Assembly: GCA_963513935.1 (NCBI GenBank)
Contig: OY740770.1
Span: 93,156,511-93,220,510, forward strand
DNA from: Aphrophora alni
Taxonomy: Eukaryota; Arthropoda; Insecta; Hemiptera; Aphrophoridae
Direction of reading: 5' to 3'
DNA length: 64,000 nt
The position numbers were made by a program, and so were the translations under genes. Shown piece after piece: positions 1 through 13,600 of the stretch; position 1 is the first letter of the stretch; each line of letters starts with the position of its first letter. The notes beneath the pieces are model-generated. The model was not told where the DNA came from, made no database searches, and saw only the letters and a program-made list of their open reading frames with translations.

Positions 1-1620
1 TACATTAAGTGTTACATGTATGAAAATAATTTTACATATTTTAAATCTTAGTTTTTAAAAATGAGTGAAAAATGGTAAATGTATATAAAATTTAATCGTT
101 GTTAAGGTGTCTGACTATAAATTGAAAATATATGTTATTTGAACATATATGTAAATTATTCAGATTGTCATGCACTATACTGCAACAACTAAATGTTTTC
201 ACAACAGGCCTACAGCTTGAATTTGAACTAATCACCTTTATTTAGACACAGACGAGGCTATGAATTTCTAATTCTGAAGCCATCAAACAATACAATTGAA
301 ATTATATCCCACTAAATAATAATTATACAAAAAGTGACATAATATTTGAAATAATATTTTTGTTCGTTGTATCATCGACTTTTTGTGTAATAAAAGAGCA
401 TAGTCATGCGATCTACTTTCATTTATTTATTTTTCTATTAAAGATATCCTTTCCCCGGTTGAAAAAAATTATTGATCTAGTACTGGTAAGTATTGATGAT
501 AAGTGGACATTAGTGGAAAGGTATTGGCTCGGTGAAACTTTTTAATACTAGACAAAACATGTATTAAACCTTGTAAATCCAATTAATTCTTTCAAATTCA
601 ACAATATTTATTTATTGCTAGTACTGGCCCAGTACTAACAAAAATGTCATATAAGTACAATTGGCTACTTAACATAAACGATATACCATTTTCAATATTA
701 TTCAATATTATCAATATTAAACAATAATATTTCCAACTTGTCGTGTCAACCAGGCGCCATTTTGGCATTGTTTTGCAAATACTGGCCAAGTACTGGCTCA
801 ATCAAGTCAGAAATGAAATGGGACCATCTCGGGACCATACCCTTTCAAATGAAACCATCCCCAATGAAATCGCTCGAGCCGTTCCGAAAATATGCGCGAA
901 CACAAATAAAAAATTTTAAAAATCAGATCGAATACAGAACCTCCTCCTTTTTTGAAGTCGGTAAAAACAACAAAACATTAATCCAAATACAAACGTGACC
1001 TGAAAAACAGCTGATGGGATACTATTGTGAGTTTATTCTTTATTTTAAATAATATGGAAATACAATATCCATTTAAAATGTTTTGATAATAATAAGAAAA
1101 CATAATATAATACTAAATTTAAATTATTTATTTTGTTGGTAGTTGTTTTATAAGGTATGTAATAAGGGTACAAGCATAGTTATAAAATATCCTTTTGGAT
1201 CATAGTGACAGGAGGCTAAACAGCCTTGGACCCCTCTATAACAAACAACAAGCATACAAGCATACAAGCATGGCAGATGGAGTCTATGCCACTTATTAAG
1301 TATAAAATAAATAACTGTATGACCTAAGGGCGAAGATACCTACTTCACTGCAACAAGAACAGATAATTTAATAAAATTAATTAGTGAGACAAATCAATGT
1401 TGAGATATTGGCACAAGCATAGCAAATTTAGGCTAGATTCATTTTTCAATTAACTGCAAAAAAAAAATATTATGTAAACTAGAACCATGTTTCAGGCTTT
1501 CCTACATTACAAGCTTATTTATTACATTAAAGAAATAACCATTATTTTTGTTCGTAAATACTTCAGACATATTAAGTACAAACATATTTAATTGCAAGTG
1601 AATGTGTTCTCTGATTTCAG
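1..1620. other. Intron DNA upstream of first Tsp exon
   Basis: AT-rich; no exon of the missing N-terminal domain recognised. Positions 740-1000 form a GC-richer patch (gccgttccgaaaatatgcgc) that looks like an old interspersed repeat. An 8-bp unit (acaagcat) is repeated three times near 1250-1270. Confidence 0.5.
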
Positions 1621-1684
1621 AGAGTAGAGACACACAATCTAAGGGAAATGTTAGAACAATGCGATGTCTGTAGACCAGAACCAG
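1621..1684 (+). CDS. Tsp: Tsp exon: end of coiled coil with inter-chain cysteines
   Basis: Opens in phase 0 after ag at 1619-1620 and ends in phase 1 before gtgagg. It encodes 21 residues, a heptad-like stretch ending [14 protein letters not shown]. The C-x-x-C just after a leucine-rich helix is where thrombospondin chains are disulphide-linked into pentamers. The exon is too short for ORF calling. It is supported by its in-frame join to the exon at 14472 (G|AA, Glu) and by similarity to the same site in COMP. The preceding exon is not in the window. Confidence 0.88.
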
Positions 1685-4600
1685 GTGAGGGCTACTACTG
1701 AAGAAGCTCCCAAAGCTAAGGCTGGATAAACGTAATTTCTTGCCTTTAATTTTACCTCTAGTTTTTTAGAAACACTACTTTTGATGTAAAATATTTTTAA
1801 TGAAAATACAGTTTGTTTTTTCTAAATCTTTGTGTTACATTTATTGACATCCCCACCCCTTCAGCTTATCCAGCCTTGGTAAAGGGTACCTATTATTATT
1901 AATTAACATATCTATTAAATGGTACAACCTACTTCAGTAGTGGGTAAAACTATTTGCAACAAGAAATAAGGAGAGATTTATTGAAATATAAATATTAGTG
2001 AGTTGGGTTTTTGTGAGTTGAGAATTAAGACATTTTTACAATTGTTTTTTGATTAGTTGTTCTTTTTTAGAATTAGATGTAATTTATTTTGAGCATTCAT
2101 ACTTAACTGAAAATTGAATATTTTCATGATTTTTTCAATAGTGAAGATAAAAAGTCAATTTGTAATTAAAGTAATAACCATCCACAAAATGCACTGGAAC
2201 ATTATTTTATATTTTGCTTATAACTAGAATTCATGAGATGTCAAGAGATAAAGGTTGAAAATGTCTTTCCCTTTAGATTAAAAAAAAATGTAATATGACA
2301 GAGTGGGCCATGTTTTTATTTTATGATAATTGCAAACTAAGACAGTGGTGACTCGTAACCCAATAATTAGGTGAATCAGGGTTTTTGCCCATCAAAATAT
2401 CTATGGACCTATACTCACGGTGACCATATTTTTACCAGTCAAAATCGGGACAAACCTACTGTTGCACAATACCTATATATTGTTTTATACATATGTGTAA
2501 ATTTGGAAAATAACGAACAAAAACACAATTTTACGTTATTATTTATTATACTTTATTGCACAAGACTTTGAAATATTTATATAATGTACCTATACAACTC
2601 AGGTAAAGAATTATGAAAATTAGACTGTTTGAAAAAAATATATTTACATGTAATTAAGCAATTAAGGGTCTAACAAGAAGGCTGGCTTTTGTTCCAATCA
2701 TATTTTTCTGTAGAAGCCAAAGCTTTCAACAAGGTCTTGTTCTTCTTTACTTTATCATACATTTCTACGCATGAAAGATTACAATTCATTTGAATGATTA
2801 AAAGTGCCTTTACGCATTCAATTGACATTTGACTCTTCTCTGACGTCCAAAAGTTGTTAATCAACGAAAGGGGTAGTAGTGGAGGGAGAGGGTAGTAGCG
2901 CCTAAACCCGGCTAGAGAACTATTGTGTGCGTGATCTATGCGCTGAACAAATGTGCAAAATATCTTCTTACAAAAATTACTACTTTTCCTCAGCTCTTCA
3001 AAAATCGGGACAAATATATTATATTTCGGGACGCCGGGACAAAGCTCTATAAATCGGGACTGTCCCGATTTTTTCGGGACGCATGGTCACCGTACCTATA
3101 CTGCACAGATAATGTATAGGCCTATACCGCATTGTCTGTGTGGGTGGGCATACATATAAATATGAACAATGTTTTATAGGTTTTTCATCTAGACAAATCA
3201 TAACTTGATAAATACACCGAACCAAAAAAGGGGAAAATTGCTCACATTACCAATCGGTACATATTTCAATTTCATATCTTGGCATTTAAAAGAGAAAGAT
3301 ATGAATACTTGCAATTTTTATTTTATCATATTTACTAATTATAAGAACTTAGTATATACAGTATTACAACTAACTATTTTATATGATGAATAATAAAACA
3401 CAATTAATTTAAATCTTTTATTATATATAGAGAGAGAGCATTGTTTTGCATTTAAAATGGCAAGAAATACTTTTGATTTTCAAATACATATAAAATATAT
3501 GTTTTTTTATGATTTTGAATGAACATTACAGATTACAATGACTTAAGAGCTAACTAAAAATTCCAATTTAGGTTTTTAGATGATTTGTATTTTTTTTTTT
3601 TTTTAATTGCCATTTTGAATAAAAGTTCCTATTTTAAAGTTTTATTTTATCTATCTGAAAGAATATTACAAAATACACCAAAAATATATTTAAGTAAATG
3701 TCTAAACTTGTTTTGTTAACGTCTTTCAGTAGGAAAATATCTTCTTCTCAGTACTATTATTTACATTAGAACACCAAGAATTGATGGAATTTTCAGCTGA
3801 ATTATTCATCTGATAAGATACATGTTTTGTGTATGTATGTGTTGGAGCTCAACTTATGCAATGTCAAACCAATAATGTAAAGTGCATAATTCTATTTCCA
3901 CTACAACTCTCATGTTGGCCATGGTTTCAGTAATTTACACAGGAACTAAACCCATTTGACAAAATTTAGAATACAGACTTTAAAAGGACTAGATTATGAT
4001 GATGTTTCTATTTGTGTATATGTGAAGGTATAAGTTTCTCGACCATTTGTTACTTTTTTTATCACTTAGTTTCAACTTACCTTAAATTGATAATAATAAG
4101 TGTGTCTAAAAATAATCTAAATCTTAAAATTGCTTTAGAATACTGTGATAGGAATAAATCAGATTTTCCAATATAAATTTTAAATGCAATAGTAAATTTT
4201 AAATGTTTTATTTCATATTGATTTATTTAATAAATCTCATTGTTTTCACAAGACTTTAGTACATTGATCACAAATTTATTGTTAAAGTTGGTGTCATTTT
4301 ATTTCCTTTGAATCCAATAGTGTTTACCATCAGAAAACCATAGTGTTGGATAGGATTGTAGAACGTAATCTAGAGCTCTTGTGAAATAGGGTTGAAAAAA
4401 TAGTAAATATTGATTGTGATAAATATAATGTAGGTTGTGATAAAGGCAATCACTTTGCAGGAGTTAGAAAAGTAATGGAAATTGATGATAATTTCTAGTT
4501 TATCTGTAAACTCTTTTTAAAAAATGAGATTTTAGATGAAACAAATTATTTTATTACACTTTTATTGGGATGGTGTGTAGAGATTTGTTTAAAGTTGAGA

Positions 4601-7600
4601 AAAAATTTTTTAAGAAAAGATTGATCCAGCCTGGTCGTTAAACGCCCCACATTGGGTGCCATTTGACGTAGCTAGGTCGGTTGCATGGTCCCTCTGGTAG
4701 TGATCCCTTGAGGAAGGGGGAAATGATCAGGGTGAGGTCTTCAATGAGGTAGACATGTATTGGTTCTACTGAGGGTCTGTGGTAAGTTCCCTCAACACTT
4801 GTCACCACCAGCGTGTATGTACTTAGGTGATCTTCCAAAGGAGAAGTCAGTGTTTTGACAATTTGTCACCACCCCCAGATATTGGTGCCCTCCAACTTCT
4901 GGCGCCATAGGCGGTCACCTAGTTTCTCTATATGGTAGTGCCAGCCCTGTATTTTGTCTCTATTGTTTTAGCAATGTTAATTACTATTTTCACTTTTACT
5001 CGAAACTAATTAACTTATTTTAATGGGACTTTAATATCTCTTATTAGTTTACATTTTACCAAAATTTCAACATTGCAATTAATTATGGAACTGTAGTTGT
5101 TATGGTGATTTATTTGTCTAGTTAATTTACCTATTTAGCTTATTATTTTTATTGAAATCTTTTTTGGGAATTTAAAAAAAGATCGCTTTTCACATTTTTA
5201 TGTGTAGGCTACATATTCTATTTTCATATTCTATTTTTTTCCAAAACCAAAACTCTTTTTTTTTTAGATTCTAGGGTTTTAACCCTTTTTTAATTACTTT
5301 TTTAATTGTGATACCTAATTAATTATGAAAGTAGTATAATGTCATTATACTTAACTGGGTACATATTTTAAAGGATTTTACATAATTTTGAACATTTTCA
5401 TATTATAAATATACATTACAAAAACCTAACAAAGTTTTAGACAGTTCAAAATTTATAAAGTTTGGTCTGTTGCTATGAAAGGCTCAACTCACATTCTGCT
5501 ACAATGGTATTTTCCCTTCTAGTTTCTTTCAATTACTTTGTATTTTTATTTAATATTTCTAATGTCGCTCTTGAAAGTTGCAACAGCTTGTAACCCAATG
5601 TATTATAATTTCCAATACGTTCTACTCAAAGCAAAATCAAAGCCAATTATAACCATGTACACTCATTATGAAGTCCAAGGTCCGTGTAACTGAGAATAGA
5701 GCAATCTTTGTGTTCCATGCATCTCTTCCTTTACAACTTTTATTAACAGTAGTCTATTGATAAAACTGTAATTATCTTTAAAACCGTGGAAAACATTTAT
5801 CCATGGCATATACAAGCCAAATATTGTTTTTTATTTTTTTTTTTTTTTTTTCTTAAAAGAACTTTATAATAAAGTAACAGATTTTATGTGCTTCTGAATT
5901 ACAGACAAAAATATGTGATTTCTCTGCTATAAGACATCAACATCAAATTCATTTCTAAACAACGACTGTTCTTATTATGTTATTAACAACTTGAAATTAT
6001 CTTTCCTACTAGTTATATTTTATTATTTTCTATTGTCTATACCTGTTAAATTAATAATTCAAAAGTCAGCAAAAATGAATTGAAATTTTATAAATGATCA
6101 TGTGACCACTCCCCTAGCTAAGAAGCATATTCTATGTGGATATGTTGATGTTTTTAGCATAGTTTACACATACTTATTGAAATTACTTTTATTTTAAAGT
6201 CTAAATTCCGAATATGGCCAAGTTAAACTGAAGTTAGGTTGCAGGAAAAAAATATATATATATATATATTGTAACGATATCATGATCCTAATTAAATTAA
6301 ATAAAAAACATCAATCATGAAATCTAAAATTAAATTAATTAAAATAACTGGAATAAAATAATAAATATAGAACAATGTTAAAACAAATGTGGAGAGACGG
6401 CAGATGCCGCCTGCAATTAAAAAATGTACGTGTTAGGTTACAACAGCACTAGGATTTCAAGAACCTTGAAGCCAACACGTGTGTGCAATAACGGAATTCT
6501 TGGGGTAGCAAGAGTTTTTTTTTAAAAAAAAAGAGAAATCAAGGGAAAGCAGCATCATAACGGTACTTCAGAAAAAACACAAAAACGCAAGGAGAAAGTA
6601 GGTCGGCCAATCGGAGACGTTTCAAACTTAAAAAACACAACGGAAAGATTCAAAAACAACCAGTAGAAATAGCGAAAGTTCATATGTAAAGAAAGTTGGT
6701 AAAAATCCACAAATCAGCGAACAGGGCGCGAAAACCAGTGTTTTAGAGAAGGAGTATTAAAAAATAGTTTCAGAAGGGAGTCTTACAAGGGTCGCCGAGA
6801 CGTAAGGTCGTGTACACAGCTAGACGGCGCTGTGTACCAAAGAATTGTTTTTTAACAGCGAATAAGGGACTAGAAGTCTCTTTATATTGAAAAATTTTGA
6901 TAAGTTTAAATTAAAGTAGAATCAAGGGAAAGGAAGTTTTAAGTAAGAATAGGAAGTTTAGATTTGGAGTTTTGTGGAGTTTCTTAATAAAAAGGCAAAT
7001 CAAGAAAAGGAGTTTTAAATTCACCAGAGGCAAAGGATACAAGTCATCGCAGAAAGGCGCTGGAATTTTGGAACTACTTCAGGGAAGGAGAGACCTATTT
7101 GGAACGACTTCAGGGAAGGAGAGACCTATTTGGAACGACTTCAGGGAAGGAGAGACAGCGTTAATTACCAACGAAGAAAGTGTTTAAGCAGTGTGGTGTT
7201 TTGTTTTTTGTTAATAAAAAAGTAAATTAAAGTTATGTGTAGTGTATAGTGCAAATCGACCGATCAGAAGGACCAGCAAAACTGATAAGTACAAAACAAA
7301 TTGTTAATTATAAAATTCATTACATTCGATTTCACTTTCAATTGAGCCATTCAAAAAACCCAAGACCCGAGATAAAGAGATTTTGTTGCTTTAAATTAAG
7401 TTAAAAACTGAGCTAGCTGAGATTAATAAAAAAAGATGATAAATGTTAATAATAAATTAAAGTCTAATAAATAAAATTTGTAAAAAAATAATAAATCAAA
7501 AGGAACTAATAATTTGAAGATACAGCTTTAACAAGTGTTAAAATAAAGTAAATTTTGTAATTTAAAAAAAATGTCTATTATAAATAAATTAACTTTAAGG

Positions 7601-10600
7601 AATGAATGAGGAGTAAATGGTTTTTTAGATAAGTAAGTATTGATTTCATGTATATGTTTATTGCTGTAGTAATTTATTCTTTTAAAAAATTAAAAGAAAG
7701 AGTTTGTTTATCCAGGTAAACGGTGTTTGTCTATGAGTTAATAATCATAAATAGTTCCTTTAGTAGAAGTAGAGCAGTAAATAAATCATTGATAACATCT
7801 TACATGTTAGATTGACATGACAACGTGTGGCTTTTTAGAATAAATAAAGGTAAATTAAAATAAAATAGCAAAGCAAGAGTTGCTTATGTTATAATATATA
7901 TATTAAATAGAAAATCAAATTTTTATATACCGGTACCTAACTTATAAATTTACATTCTGCACACAATTTTTTAATAATTACTATTCAACTAATTTGTTCA
8001 TATCTTTAACATTGTTCTTGTGTATTGGGGATCCAAGATGACTGTTGGATGATCAGATCCTTAGTACTAAAAATGATTTTAGTATATAGATCTATGAGTG
8101 CAATAATAAGTATGATTTTGATAGTTGAGATGGGTGTGGTTTTATGACATCCAAGATATTTTCTCAAGGTTGATGATTAAATGAGTCAGAGTTTGCTGCT
8201 TAGCCTAAATCTCACAACAGTACATCATCTTATATCTGATTAAAATAATGTAAAATTTTCATCGCCTTCGAAAGATGAACACTTATTTATCATAGAGTGT
8301 TATTTTCAGTACAAGTCCTACAAACATAAGAGTATGAGTTTCATTTGAAGTTGCTCAATCTGAAGTTCCTAACAAATCATCATTAGTTTGGTTAATTAAT
8401 AAATTTCATGACACAGGATTTGTACAAGATCTCAAAAGCCAAGGCCTCCCATCAGTATTTTAACTACCAACATTCTTGATTACATATATCAGCGTCTCTT
8501 TCACTGAAAGAATTGCTAGGCAATGTATCTTGACAGAAATGACTGTCAAGAAGTACTGTTTACTAGAAAAGTAGTTTGACTCAAGGCAGTGGAAAGGAAA
8601 TGTATTCTGTTATAGAATATAATTATAATAATAGATACAATTAAATAAATAATATAAATAAAGAAGGTAATTAATACTAAATGGTCAGAGAGATTTGTAA
8701 AAAATATGGTAATAACAAGGAGATGTATATAATATTAGATATAAGAGAAATATGACAACAGTGTAGAAGTGCATATAACTATAAGAAATATGACATCAGT
8801 GTGTTGTATGGGAAAGTGGGACATGGAAAAAGTTGAATTAAATTAGACAAAGAATGAGTGGACAGTAGGAGGAATAAGACGTAGTGTTTAAGAAAAAAAT
8901 CATGTGATTTTGATAAGTTATTTTTGATTAAAGGAGAAATCACACAATAATTGGTTATCTCAGAAATGAAACGTAAAATTGAATAACTTACTTTTTAGAG
9001 AGATCGGATGTTTTAAATAAGATACTTTTTTACTAGATGTGATATGAGTTCAGAAGACAATATGCGGTTTGAACAAGGAAATAGTTTGAATAAAATGAAA
9101 GTTCTAAGTAAGTATGATACAGAATTTAGCTTCAGTGTTTAGCATGCTTGGTATAACATGCTCAAGTTGTGTTTCATAAAAACTTAAACATAAAAATAAT
9201 TGGGACTTACAGTTTACTAAAGAAATTTGGATAGGATGTTTGTAGAGATATGTGGTTTCAAATAAGAGAAGATTATGTTTTTTAAAAAAATAATGATTAT
9301 AAACTTTAAATTTAAAATATTCAAGAGTTGATTTTATTGGATTTGATGTTTAAAGAATAAGTAATTAATAAAAGAAATTTGATAATAAAACTATTGTAAA
9401 TTTTGAGTATATTGCATTCTTATAAATATATAAAAGATTTTAATTTTGAATTAGGTTGCAACCACAAAATTAATAAAAAATAAAATATGCATGAATTATA
9501 ATTATTTTATAATGTTATAAAAAATGTGATGATTTATGTATTTATGTTTTTTTCAGGAAATATTTAACTTGTGTGTAATCTATAATGTTTTTTTAATCAT
9601 TAAATGTACATTTCAGAAAATTGGATTGTGTATTTTTTATTTGTAATTCTCCAGAGTACACTATATTAAAGAACTTACGACCGAATTAGAAATTTTCTAT
9701 GCTCTCTTCAAAAGTATTTCTTTTTTATTATTTTTATTTTGTTTTTGTAATAAATGTTTCAAAATGGCGCCCAACTTCATATAAAATATTACAATATAAA
9801 ATAACCTATATATAAAAGAAGAATTTTTAAACTATTATAAAAACTTTTACAGTTTTGTTTTTGGTTTAGTGGATTTATTTCAGCTAACAGATTTTAGATA
9901 TTATAAACTTATTTTAAAAGTTCATTTTACTGATGAGGCTTTGTTATGTAAACAGTCAAATATGGAACAATGATAATTATCACACTTTTGCAGAATGAGA
10001 GATACATGTATATGAAATTGGTGTATGATGTGCAATTTCCCATAGTCGTGTGTAGGGCCTTTATTTTTCAATATTTTTCAATACAACTGTCACTGGTAAA
10101 GTTGATTCTGATTTAACCCAACGTTAATGAAAGACAGTGTTGGTTTCAGCAGAATGGTATAATTTCTTACACTGTAGATGAAACAATGACTATGAAACGA
10201 GAATTTGTTAATGATCGTTTGATTTTAAAAAAATCAGATCTAATTCTCTATTTTTATCTTTGAGGATATCTGTAAAGGATGTTTCATAATGATCCCTAAG
10301 CACTTGAAGACCTAAAGGTGAATATTGAAAACAAAATTTTTAACATAAGTGAACTGTAAATGTCTCAGTGGTGAATGGCTGCAAATGTTATGAAACATGT
10401 TCAAACCTTTATCCCCATGTTGTAATAATTTAAAAATGCCCTTGTCGTACTTGAAGAGTTCTTACATATTTTTTGTTACAAAAAAAAATGAAAATGATTC
10501 TAAGTTTTATTATTATTTATAAAATTATGCCAAGCTTTTTATGGGCGCCAGGTAGCCTTAGCTTACCAATTTTGAAAAAGAAAAAAAAATGAAGTTAATT

Positions 10601-13600
10601 ATTTATAAAATCTCTAGGGTCGCAAGCTCTTTTTACGGTGTACTTACAGTGATTTCTGGAATAGAAATGAATACACTTGCAGCTGAAATTTTGACATAAA
10701 CATTTATTAAACATAAAACACTTAAACTTCATGTAACAAAAATCAAAAAGAAAAATTTATATAAGATATCTTACATCCTATCAATATTATCATCATTACT
10801 TTGATCTTCTAAGAAAAAGAATCTAATCAAATTATATTAATAAATTTAAGTTATTTAGTTGCAACTCTAAAAAATAATGAAAAAGGATTTTACTTTACTT
10901 CTCATAGCAAATATTTTAATTAGAAAAAATATAATTTTTACTGAAATTGAAAATTAATTAATTAATAAAAAAAATAACTTTATTTTATCATATTGTTATA
11001 CTTTAAGACTCCACAACAAAAAACATTGAATCTTATTAATGAAATACATAATTTTATGATATCAAATATATATCTTGAAAGTATATAAAAAAGTCTAAAT
11101 TGTTCAAAGTACATATATATGGTTAAATAATGAAAGTCTAAACGTGTTATACCAAATCACGTTATATTCTTTATTTAAAAAACACTTTTCCTCGAAGGAT
11201 GATTCGTGTCTTTCCATGTGACTGCATGCTAATTGTAGAGATGCTTTGTCCACTATCAACGAATTGTCTTTTGTTCATAGCTCACGAGATTTATTTTTAT
11301 TTTGTTGTACCTGTATTAGAACCAATTATTAATGTCTTATTATAACTTTAATTGTTCCATATATCTTATAGACAAGTTCTTTGTCGAGAATTCGAAAATC
11401 ACGTGGCAGTAATTGCACAACATAACAAAAATTTGCAAGTTATCACGCTTTTTCATTTAAAAGTTTATTTATTGAAAACAATATTGTCTTAGCACTTCCA
11501 AAATTGTTAGTACACCATGTCTTTTACGAATTTAAAACTTCTGAACACATTTTTTATTGTTCGAACAGACACTCGGAGAACTACCATTCGTAGGTCTTAG
11601 AGCAACTAGCCCCAAACTATGACTTACACGATTTTAAAAACATAAAATATTGTCATTAGCACTTCTAAGAATGTTAGTACACCATGTCTTTTACAAAATA
11701 ATACTTCCAAACACGTTTTCTACCTTTGAACAGAAAACTCGGAGAACCACATAATATAGGTCCTACTACATCAAGCCCCATTTCCAGACTGATATAACCA
11801 CGAGATTTTTCCTCTTTCAAGAGCGAGCTGTTCCGGTTAACCGTTACCAAAGTCCAACATACTCCCCACAAAACACAAACAATTTACATATTCTATTTAT
11901 AAAAAACAAATTATACTAAAATTGACATGATTACATATTTGTTTTTCTTGAAAATCTATTTTTCTTTTATTAATGAAGTTACTAAATAAATTTATGATTT
12001 GAACAGCCTGTTTTCGGCGCTAAACCGCGGATTTTAAACCTATTATAAATTATGATTTTTCACATTACCACAATGTTAATAGTCACTTTCAGCATCTATT
12101 GTATAGGCATAGCAACTGGTAGATATAATCAAATTCAGTATCAATTTAACTGAAATAAAAGTTTCAAAAATGTTATACTTATATTAAAGGTAATGAAAAT
12201 GTAATGTATTAGTGATCTTTACATTATCATCTATGATCTTTATTCTTTACTTGATTTGTCTTCCTGACTAAATTATTCATTTTTGATAGACTTTTGATTG
12301 AAAGGGATAAGGTGAATTGAAATTTTATTGAGAATAAAAAATATATATTTATACTAGGTTCTAAACAATCAATTTTTAAACAATACCTAACATTTCTTTT
12401 TATCATTAACAAGCTGGCATTTTACTTAAATGTAAGATCATTAATAACATAACATTTATGTTATTAGTCTTATTTATTTTATTTAGATTAGGATCTGATT
12501 ATATTATTAGTATTGATTATTATTATTTTCATTGCTATCATTCATACAAAATATAACCAGTAGTAAATTCTCCAACTGTTAGTGGAAAACATCTTCTAGC
12601 ATTTTACAATAGTTATTATAGAGAAGTGATTACTTATTTGTGATAGTTATTATTTTATGATTATCGTTTATTTCTTAGTGGAATATGCATGGTTGTCCTA
12701 CTGTGATCGTCTCCACTTCTTTTGACCAGCTGGAAGCTCCGGCTGGCTGGAGACCGCATACACTTTAGCCGAATCTTGTCAGGATGGGCCAAGGAGTCGG
12801 GTTAGGACGCTAATTAACGCACGCAACGCAAGTGAAATTAAAAGTTGTATTTTATTTTAGTGCCGAATTAAAGAACAGAAATAATTATAATTTATTAAAA
12901 AGACATAACGGAAAGATAAAGCCTTAATAGTGGCAGAAAAACATACTGTTTAACTTAGCTAGCACGTGGCCGAAAATGGACTGACCTCGTCCCGTAGCGG
13001 TCTTTCTTCTCGCGGCTCTCGGAACAGACTCCTGCTCGGCTCGCTGGTTCAAGCCTTCCACTCCTCGTCTCTCCCCCCCTTCTACGTCATATTGCACTGC
13101 TCAACAAAATCCCAAGTGTCCAATTCATATTTTATTATTTAAAATCCCTTTCCATTACATCCTAACCTATGCTTAGTTTTGGTTTGGTGGGCTCCTTGGC
13201 TGGGCCACACTACTTTTCAGCATAAGTCTGTTTTTCAACACCATCAAATCATACGAGTTTGGTTTGTGTATTATACTAAACATGCTTATTAAATATTTAA
13301 TCCTAACAGTTTCAAAATGTTCAGAACACAAACTGACCCGTCTAGAACACTTAGGGTACCAAGTTGTTTCATAAGATTAACTAATGTGAAAGTAAATGTG
13401 TATTACATAGTACTGAACTAGCATCCATACGCAATTGATAGGCTTTTCAATTGCATAGCATCTCTCATGAAATGTGACCCATCCTCATCTTAATTTGACA
13501 ATATGGTAAACTTCAACTCATCGTTATCACAAATTGACAGTGAATACTGTTTGAAAATTAACAACAGTTCTAAGATTACATAACACCCTACTTCTTAGTT

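Noticed and set aside
738..998. 86-codon frame as an upstream Tsp exon or a small gene
   Set aside because: No similarity to the thrombospondin N-terminal domain, and the nucleotide wording looks like an interspersed repeat.
6270..7330. Solo LTR
   Set aside because: No CA terminus with a target duplication matching the left flank was found.
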